Shown here: piece by piece, positions 58,505 through 64,000 of the stretch
How the letters are laid out: each line of letters starts with the position of its first letter
Numbering within the stretch: the first letter of the stretch is position 1
Assembly (NCBI RefSeq): GCF_902459745.1
Contig: NZ_CABPSJ010000003.1
Coordinates: forward strand, 496,001-560,000
DNA: 64,000 nt
Direction of reading: 5' to 3'
Source: Pandoraea communis
GTDB lineage: Bacteria > Pseudomonadota > Gammaproteobacteria > Burkholderiales > Burkholderiaceae
Notes under the pieces: generated by a model
Databases searched by the model: none
Seen by the model: the letters and a program-made list of their open reading frames with translations, nothing else
Told to the model about the DNA's origin: nothing
Made by a program: the position numbers and the translations under genes

Positions 58505-59143
58505 TCATTCAGTAGCATCAGCGATCTTCGTTCTGCGTCGATCGTAGTGTCGGTGCGTTGTCGACGGGTTCGTGTGTGCGGCAAAATCGTACGCATCGGC
58601 GGCACGCTTCTCGAGCTTTTTCGTGATGGCAGTGGGGCGGATGTCGAGAAGCGAGAAATAGGCCGGACGCTTCGTGAGTTTGAGCGCCAAGTCATCCACA
58701 TTTTCCCCCTTGCGCTGTGCAGCTTCGCGGGCCTTCTTCGCCTTGAATTCTTGCGCGATCGTCTCATCCTTCTCGCCGATATACGAGTACATCGCGTCCT
58801 GCCACACTGAGTTCCAACCGCTTTTCGTGTAAGGCCACCCCCTGCGATTCGGGAACAGGAACACGCTCGACACTTTCCGCTCGCGCTTCGCACGCTCGAC
58901 GACCACCCGCAAGCGAGGCGACCACTTCCGCAGTTTGCGCGTCACTGCCTCGCCAAGCTTTCGCTTTGCGCTGACGACCATCACGCCGTCGTCACTTATT
59001 CCGGATATGTGGTACGGGCGCACCTCTGCGGCCCGGAAGCCGGTGAGATAAGTGAACATGCCGGCTACGCCCATCGTGCGAAACGCCTGTGGCCGCATAG
59101 CAAAATGCGAGGGTGAATCTAGAGATAGCGGATAACGGCCCAC
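58505..59143 (-). pseudogene. Truncated integrase of the tRNA-His element
   Basis: 212 residues forming only the catalytic half of a tyrosine recombinase: TGFRAAEV (Arg I), SLLDIRPTAITKKLE (Arg II box) and THRHYDRRRTK (Tyr). The N-terminal arm-binding and core-binding parts are missing, and only a GTG is available as a start. It reads toward the tRNA, as is normal for such elements. Excision by this protein alone is unlikely. Confidence 0.8.
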
Positions 59144-59168
59144 CGCATTGGATGGGCCGCAACAACGG

Positions 59169-59462
59169 TTACCGCACCAATCGCGGTTTCTCGCCCCGCT
59201 TCGCCGCGTGAAGAATGACGTGGGGCCCCATCAACCTATCCGTCGCTACCATCGCTTCTGCGAACGTCTCGAAGTAAATCGCATGCTCAGGGTCGGACAC
59301 ATGTGCTCGCCTGATTTCTCCTGCTGTCTCGTCCCAAGCGTAACCGAGGTACTTCCTGTATTCGTGGAACCAGACAACATGCCCTTCACGCGTCAACGAC
59401 TTGGGGAGGTCGAGTTCGCCGTTTCCTCCATCCTTTCCGCCATTGTCGTTTGAATCGCTCAT
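59169..59462 (-). CDS. Small hypothetical protein of the tRNA-His element
   Basis: 97 residues from ATG 59462, with AAGGAGA 5 nt upstream. The N-terminus is Asp/Gly/Asn-rich; a middle stretch is aromatic and charged (VVWFHEYRKYLGYAWDET), and the end is basic. The ribosome site supports translation; I do not recognise the family. Confidence 0.6.
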   Translation of the reverse strand: MSDSNDNGGKDGGNGELDLPKSLTREGHVVWFHEYRKYLGYAWDETAGEIRRAHVSDPEHAIYFETFAEAMVATDRLMGPHVILHAAKRGEKPRLVR

Positions 59463-59623
59463 CAAAGTCTCCTTAGATGCCAGTGGATTTAGCCGTGTTA
59501 GCGGCTGAATTCATCATCGCAGGCGTGCTGTGCCCTGAGTTTCAGTAACTTCCGAATATTCTGAGTACTCGGTCGGGACTCGACAAACAACTCCCGTTCC
59601 CGACATCGGGCTGGGCATGCAAT

Positions 59624-59640
59624 TTGATAACTATTATCAA
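59624..59640 (+). promoter_or_regulatory. ParDE operator palindrome
   Basis: TTGATAA-CTA-TTATCAA is a perfect inverted repeat 51 nt before parD, with a further half-site GTGATAA just downstream (59644-59650). ParD and the ParDE complex usually bind such repeats to repress their own operon. Confidence 0.6.
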
Positions 59641-59690
59641 TGGTGATAAAATTCCAACTATTCCAGCCAAGCCCCCTAACTGAGGAAATC

Positions 59691-59948
59691 ATGATTAGCG
59701 CTGAACTTGGGCGACAGCTTGAGAGCTACATTGCCGAGCTTGTGGCGACGGGCCGTTACGGCTCGAAGAGTGAGGTTTTGCGCGAAGGCGTGCGACTCAT
59801 TCAGGATCGTGAGACCCAGCTTGCTGCGCTCGATGCCGTCGTTGAGAAGGGCATTGCCGACGCGGAAGCAGGTCGGGGCCAACCGGCCGCCGACGTGTTC
59901 GACCGTCTCGAAAAGAAGTATCAGGCGATGGTGAACGACAAGGCATGA
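59691..59948 (+). CDS. parD: ParD-family antitoxin
   Basis: 85 residues with the ribbon-helix-helix fold at the N-terminus (LGRQLESYIAELVATGRYGS, KSEVLREGVRLIQDRE) and a flexible toxin-binding tail. ATG 59691 has TGAGGAAA upstream. It neutralises ParE and represses the operon; its stop overlaps the parE start. Confidence 0.9.
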   Translation: MISAELGRQLESYIAELVATGRYGSKSEVLREGVRLIQDRETQLAALDAVVEKGIADAEAGRGQPAADVFDRLEKKYQAMVNDKA

Positions 59949-60244
59949 TCGTTCACTTACTGCCCGAAGCCATCGTCGACCTCGAAGCCATTGGTGACTA
60001 CATCGCGCGGGACAATCCGCGCCGTGCCGTGACGTTCATTCAGGAACTGCGAGACAAGTGCTTGAGTCTTGCTGAGATGCCGCTAGCGTTCCCCGTGGTA
60101 CCGCGTTATGAGCGTTACGGTATCCGCCATCGCGTCTATGGCAACTACCAGATCTTCTATCGTGTGGTCGAGTCGGACGACCGAATTGACGTCGTCCATA
60201 TCCTCCACAGCGCTCGCAACTACGCCGCAGTTCTGTTCCCGTGA
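59945..60244 (+). CDS. parE: ParE-family toxin (RelE/ParE superfamily)
   Basis: 99 residues: AIVDLEAIGDYIARDNPRRA at the start and the conserved end RHRVYGNYQIFYRV, VVHILHSARN are typical. ParE toxins poison DNA gyrase. It is full length and coupled to parD by an ATGA overlap, so the module seems functional although the surrounding element is reduced. Confidence 0.9.
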   Translation: MIVHLLPEAIVDLEAIGDYIARDNPRRAVTFIQELRDKCLSLAEMPLAFPVVPRYERYGIRHRVYGNYQIFYRVVESDDRIDVVHILHSARNYAAVLFP

Positions 60245-60540
60245 GCCGATGCCGGTGGGGCACGTAGGGGGAGGATCGCGCTGCTTCCCAATCGCGCCTA
60301 ATACCGGCTCGTAAACTCCTCGCAGAGCCCCGAATTTTCGTGCTGAATTTTTGCGCAGGCCATTGGGGGTATCTTTGGGACGCACTGGCAAATACGGCTT
60401 CAAGCGTTGGCCCCTCTCTGTCGATTTCTTGTCAACGGGCGGCCGGAAAGCCTTGTCGCACCGTTGCATGTCCAGCTATGAGAATTGACAATCGGGACAC
60501 CCTAACAGCCTAAAAAAAGAAAAATTGCTATTTGATAACC
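60245..60540. other. Tail of the tRNA-His element
   Basis: No supported gene in the roughly 300 nt between parE and attR. Confidence 0.4.
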
Positions 60541-60614
60541 GGATTGTGATTCCAGTCGTCGTGGGTTCGAGTCCCATCGGTCACCCCGAAATTCCCTTGT
60601 AGTTCGTAGCGTTG
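60541..60614 (+). repeat. attR of the tRNA-His element (74 bp)
   Basis: Copy of the tRNA-His 3' end and flank. It ends a 2.2-kb insertion; the 5' half of the tRNA is absent here. Confidence 0.9.
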
Positions 60615-60775
60615 TTCGCGACAAGTCCTCTCCCGGTCAGGGAAAATTTCCAAGAAATTCATGTGCCGGGCATTGAGGTGGCCGCGTCATTTTTGCATCC
60701 TCTGAAGCACGCTGCACACTCGCGAATCGGTCGGACAGTTTTGCGCCACCCGTGAGGGGCGCTTCCGACGAGTCT

Positions 60776-61144
60776 TCAGATCTTATGCAGGTGGCGCTTT
60801 ACCACTTCACCCGCTTTGATCCGATGATTCGCGAACTGTTCGGCCTTGGACGCCCAACTCTCGATCTCGGCGTAATGTCCTTCATGCCTTGCGCACAACT
60901 CGGCGACTTCGGTACTGCTCAGCGATTTGTCAGCGGTGATGACGTCACGCAAGGCGTCGCATGCTTCATGCATCTTGGCTGCGAGATGGGCGCGATGGTC
61001 CGGCGTCGTGACGAACATCTTGACCGCAATCGCCTGAATCCCCTCGCTTAACCTCTGCAATCGCTCCTGGGAGGTGATCCCTTCGTTCGCATTGGTCGCA
61101 ATTTCAAGTAGATTCAGGCCGACTTTAACCTCGTCTTCGTACAT
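60776..61144 (-). CDS. Hypothetical helical protein
   Basis: 122 residues, all-helical and charged (EIATNANEGITSQERLQRLS, EGHYAEIESWASKAEQFANH), with no signal or membrane segment; not recognised. CCGGAG lies before ATG 61144. It is the first gene after the tRNA-His element and may be part of the original chromosome. Confidence 0.65.
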   Translation of the reverse strand: MYEDEVKVGLNLLEIATNANEGITSQERLQRLSEGIQAIAVKMFVTTPDHRAHLAAKMHEACDALRDVITADKSLSSTEVAELCARHEGHYAEIESWASKAEQFANHRIKAGEVVKRHLHKI

Positions 61145-61291
61145 AAAACACTCCGGTGAGAATGATCCAGCCAGGTGGATTGGCCGCCTGCGGGCGTGAC
61201 GTCGTATGAGAGCGATTCATAGCATCCCTTGGCGGGGCCCCCCCCCTGAACAAAGACTGACAAAGTTTGATCTATGTCTAATACCGCGTCC

Positions 61292-61422
61292 GGCGCCTGC
61301 CGCCAGTGCGAGCGAGGCCGTCCATAATGAATCCGTCATGTTCACATGACCCTGTCTTCCCGGGTGGTCATGGTGCCCCATGCGACCCGGTTTCAAGACC
61401 CACCCCCAGGTGGGTCTTTTTT
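61292..61422 (+). ncRNA. Candidate small RNA with own promoter and terminator
   Basis: CTGACA (61257-61262), a 16-nt spacer and TAATAC (61279-61284) would start a transcript near 61291. It would contain a hairpin (CATGACC 61345-61351 with GGTCATG 61366-61372) and end at a perfect 8-bp terminator (GACCCACC / GGTGGGTC, 61397-61416) with six T. No reading frame of note lies inside. It could also be a leader of the DUF1488 gene 126 nt downstream. The remaining part of the 61145-61547 gap holds a 9-C run and nothing else. Confidence 0.45.
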
Positions 61423-61547
61423 CGTCTGCGCCGCCCTCCGCCGTGTGCTAGGTGAAACGTGCCGATGTCACTTATTGAATTCGAACGTGCTACGCTTTTT
61501 GAAAGCGTAAGGTGTTTTTCGACTTTCAGGGCGCAGCGGAGGTGGCA

Positions 61548-61802
61548 ATGAGTTCCTTTCTGCACGGCGGCATCGGACTCGGAAACGACGGCGAGTTCGT
61601 GCGTTTTTACGTCAACGTCGATGGCAGCGTTTTCAACTGCCAGATAGGGCGGGCCGCACTCAATCGTCTCGCAAATGCCGACGCCAGCGGCGAAGCACTC
61701 TTCGATCAGTTCATGGATGCCGAAGACGAGATCGTCAAGCTTGCCGCCAACGCGATTGCCAGTGGCGTGCGCACCGAGCCCATCGTCGTCGATGTGCCAT
61801 GA
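61548..61802 (+). CDS. DUF1488-like small protein
   Basis: 84 residues from ATG 61548, preceded by GGAGG. The pattern VRFYVNVDGSVFNCQIGRAA, F-x-x-x-E-D-E-I and VKLAANAIASG is that of DUF1488, a small cytosolic family of unknown function. A GTG at 61512 is a weaker start. Confidence 0.7.
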   Translation: MSSFLHGGIGLGNDGEFVRFYVNVDGSVFNCQIGRAALNRLANADASGEALFDQFMDAEDEIVKLAANAIASGVRTEPIVVDVP

Positions 61803-61888
61803 ACCCATGCGAGTCAACCTTTTCGCGCCGAACACGAGCCACCCCGTTCGACATGCCATTTCCTGCATCCCGCCAACCGGAGTCTGTT

Positions 61889-62140
61889 ATGAACTACGCA
61901 TCGCATGAGCAGGTCTACGAATACCGCGCAGGTTATCAAGTTCGCGTGCGCGCCTTTCAGAAGGAGTACGCCGGACCCTGGGACTATCTGGTGCAGGTCA
62001 TCAAACACGGCAAACCGGAGGGGCCGGAGGTGCGATCCCCTGACGGGCATCGCGACAATCGTGTCGACGCCGAGATGGCCGGGCGTAAGGCCGGAGAGCG
62101 CATCGTCGACGAGTTGCTTGGCGGCGATTCGTACGAATGA
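61889..62140 (+). CDS. Small hypothetical protein
   Basis: 83 residues from ATG 61889 with CGGAG upstream (YEYRAGYQVRVRAFQKEYAG, then a basic, Gly-rich region). The frame is also open from an ATG at 61799 that overlaps the previous stop as ATGA, which would add 30 low-complexity residues. Function unknown. Confidence 0.6.
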   Translation: MNYASHEQVYEYRAGYQVRVRAFQKEYAGPWDYLVQVIKHGKPEGPEVRSPDGHRDNRVDAEMAGRKAGERIVDELLGGDSYE

Positions 62141-62160
62141 CACCAGTCCCGGGGGCAGTC

Positions 62161-63858
62161 TCAATTCCCCGTCGCAGCACCGGCATGTCGCCGCCATTGA
62201 CCGTCTGCCGACACCGACGCGAGACCGTCCTCCGCGAGTTTCTCCAGATGCGCCTGCAAGGAGCGCCGAGCGACGGCGTGCCGTGACACGGGCACATCTG
62301 CATACACCACCGGTATGAGCGTCTCGATCGTCGTCGGCCCTATCTGCGCAAGCGCATTGAGCGCGCGGGCCTCGCGCGCGAGCCGATGCGCAATGAGCCG
62401 GGCAATTCGTTGCGCCGGCCGATCCATCACAAAGCCATGCCCAGGGGCGAGCCACTCGGGCGCGAGCGCGGCCAGTTTCGCAAGCGACGCCAGATAGGTC
62501 GCCATATGCCCGTCAGGCGGGTTGATGACGACTGTCGAGCCTTGCATGACGTGGTCGCCGGTGAAGACCAGCTCAGCGCCTTCCAATGCATAGCAAAGAT
62601 GATTGGTCGCATGCCCGGGCGTATGAATCGCGCGCAGGATACGGCCGTCCGGCAACGTCACCGCGTCGCCGTCTGCCAGCGTCACGTCGGGCACGAAGGC
62701 TGTGTCTTGCCCTTCGTCATGACGCGCGCGCATGCCATAGGTCGTTGCCCCCGTCCGCGCTTTTAACAGGCGCGCGCCGGGTGAATGATCGCGGTGCGTA
62801 TGGGTGACGAAAATCTGCCGGATGGGGCCGCGAGCGGCGCGCAGGATCGCGTCGATGTGCGCCGGGTCGTCGGGGCCCGGATCGATCACCGCCCACGCGT
62901 TGTCCGGGCTGCCGCCCACTAGATACGTATTCGTGCCGGGGCCAGTCATCATGCCTGGATTCGGCGCGGTCAGACGCAGCGTGCCGGGCATCAGTGTCAC
63001 CACGCGCCCAGGCACAATCTCGTAGCTGCCCGCGCCTTGTTCGTGCGGATCGGTCAGGGTCAATTCGGCCCAGGCCGGCTCGTCCGGTGTGACCGGCCAG
63101 CGACCCCGTTTGCCGCTGGCAAGACGCGGCTGAATGCGCGGTACCCCTTTCAGTGCCGCTGCGGCGGCTATCGCCTGATCCGAAGTGCCCATGCCCTCCA
63201 GCCATTGCAGCAGCTTGCGCGTGGGCGGCAGCAGGCGAAGTTGATCGGCATGCGTGAGGGCGTACCGGGGGCGCATCCATCGGTGCGCCGCCGTCTCGAT
63301 CTGATCGACTTCGACCTGTTGACCCTCGGGAAGCCTCGCCAGAAAGAACCGTGTGTCAAAACGCTTTGCCAAGCCCAGCGGCGTGACCCAATGACTCAGA
63401 TAGTGCAGACGTTGCGCGGCGAGTTGCACGTCGAACGAGCGGCATAGCGATGCAATATCGACTCGCCCCTCGTGCAGCGCCTCGCGTTCGCCGCGCATGA
63501 TGCCGAGGCGATGTTGGTCGACGGGGGTGCCAGAGCCATCGTCGGCGAACAACACGCCCGTTTCCTCGAAGCATTCCCGCATGGCGGTCACGTAGTAATC
63601 GAGGCCCCCCTCGGGCAGTTGCAGACGCCGACTGGCCGTCGCGTCGTCGAGGGCATCGCACACGAGGTGGCCCAGCCGGTCGCCAGCATCGACTACGCCG
63701 CCGGGGAACACGTAGGCATCGGAACTGAAGTCGGTCGCGCGTACGGCGCGTCGCAACAGCAAGACTTCCATGCCGCTGGCTCGTTCGCGCAGCACGACGA
63801 CGCTGGCGGCCATTCGGAGGCTGGGTGGCGCCGGGTGGGCTTCGTTGCGATCGGACAT
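62161..63858 (-). CDS. Nudix hydrolase-metallo-beta-lactamase fusion protein
   Basis: 565 residues. Residues ~15-250 are a Nudix domain of the long-insertion NUDT19 type: VFPGGVVDAGD, then an insert, then MRECFEETGVLF, in place of a contiguous Nudix box. Residues ~280-490 are a metallo-beta-lactamase domain close to LACTB2, with the zinc motif THTHRDHSPGA, the HTPGHATNH segment and FTGDHVMQGS, followed by a winged-helix-like end. The fusion suggests two hydrolytic steps on one substrate, perhaps a CoA or nucleotide derivative; this is inference. It runs to 142 nt from the right edge. Confidence 0.88.
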   Translation of the reverse strand: MSDRNEAHPAPPSLRMAASVVVLRERASGMEVLLLRRAVRATDFSSDAYVFPGGVVDAGDRLGHLVCDALDDATASRRLQLPEGGLDYYVTAMRECFEETGVLFADDGSGTPVDQHRLGIMRGEREALHEGRVDIASLCRSFDVQLAAQRLHYLSHWVTPLGLAKRFDTRFFLARLPEGQQVEVDQIETAAHRWMRPRYALTHADQLRLLPPTRKLLQWLEGMGTSDQAIAAAAALKGVPRIQPRLASGKRGRWPVTPDEPAWAELTLTDPHEQGAGSYEIVPGRVVTLMPGTLRLTAPNPGMMTGPGTNTYLVGGSPDNAWAVIDPGPDDPAHIDAILRAARGPIRQIFVTHTHRDHSPGARLLKARTGATTYGMRARHDEGQDTAFVPDVTLADGDAVTLPDGRILRAIHTPGHATNHLCYALEGAELVFTGDHVMQGSTVVINPPDGHMATYLASLAKLAALAPEWLAPGHGFVMDRPAQRIARLIAHRLAREARALNALAQIGPTTIETLIPVVYADVPVSRHAVARRSLQAHLEKLAEDGLASVSADGQWRRHAGAATGN

Positions 63859-64000
63859 GAGGCGTGCGCACGCAAATCGCGCTGAATCGGGAAGCGTCTA
63901 GTTTGCCACCGGAAGGCCCCCGCCGCAGGCGGGGCTACCCCCGATGTGCGGCCTGAGTGGAGTGTGCGGTGTTCGGGGCGAGCAGGGTGAGCCGCGTGTG

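Noticed and set aside
60245-60540. Minus-strand frame opposite parE and its downstream flank (60083-60469)
   Set aside because: It overlaps parE, which is certain, and the unique part has no family similarity or ribosome site.

Overview
The window is a stretch of chromosome from a high-GC betaproteobacterium. The gene order and protein types point to Burkholderiaceae, most probably Pandoraea or a close relative. The genus is an inference from gene order, codon bias and the presence of hisZ next to hflKC, a phasin and a beta-proteobacterial proteasome homologue; no database search was run.

1-29.6 kb, mostly plus strand, is conserved housekeeping DNA. A rodZ-like gene (cut by the left edge), ispG, hisS, a YfgM-like gene, bamB and der are in the order known from enterobacteria. 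They are followed by hfq-hflX-hflK-hflC-DUF2065-hisZ-purA and a phosphoribosyltransferase. A secreted DUF4189 protein, prlC, folD and a FixJ-type two-component pair precede the pyruvate dehydrogenase cluster aceE-aceF-lpdA. That cluster carries a small proteasome-like Ntn-hydrolase (probably BPH) between aceF and lpdA.

30-47 kb holds a phasin gene with a likely PhaR-type control region, a deacetylase/DMT-exporter pair, a nitroreductase, a PBP7-type endopeptidase and an IclR regulator. It continues with an unknown membrane/coiled-coil protein and lutAB without lutC. Then comes a minus-strand run: NUDIX, aat, bpt, pyrD and an amino-acid ABC importer lacking an ATPase. The run is followed by initiator tRNA-fMet, a GNAT and an EamA transporter.

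47-60.6 kb is accessory DNA. Two integrative elements appear to have entered the 5' end of dusA in tandem. The older one is decayed: a thioredoxin-like/ArsA fusion, a P-type ATPase remnant and a collapsed integrase. The younger, about 6.5 kb, is bounded by a 27-bp direct repeat. It has an intact integrase, a HEPN-motif protein, a possible immunity-protein pair and a stray integrase tail. Just beyond dusA, tRNA-His was the target of a third, 2.2-kb element bounded by 74-bp repeats, with a truncated integrase and an intact ParDE module. The last 3.4 kb returns to chromosomal-looking genes, including a candidate small RNA and a Nudix-metallo-beta-lactamase fusion.
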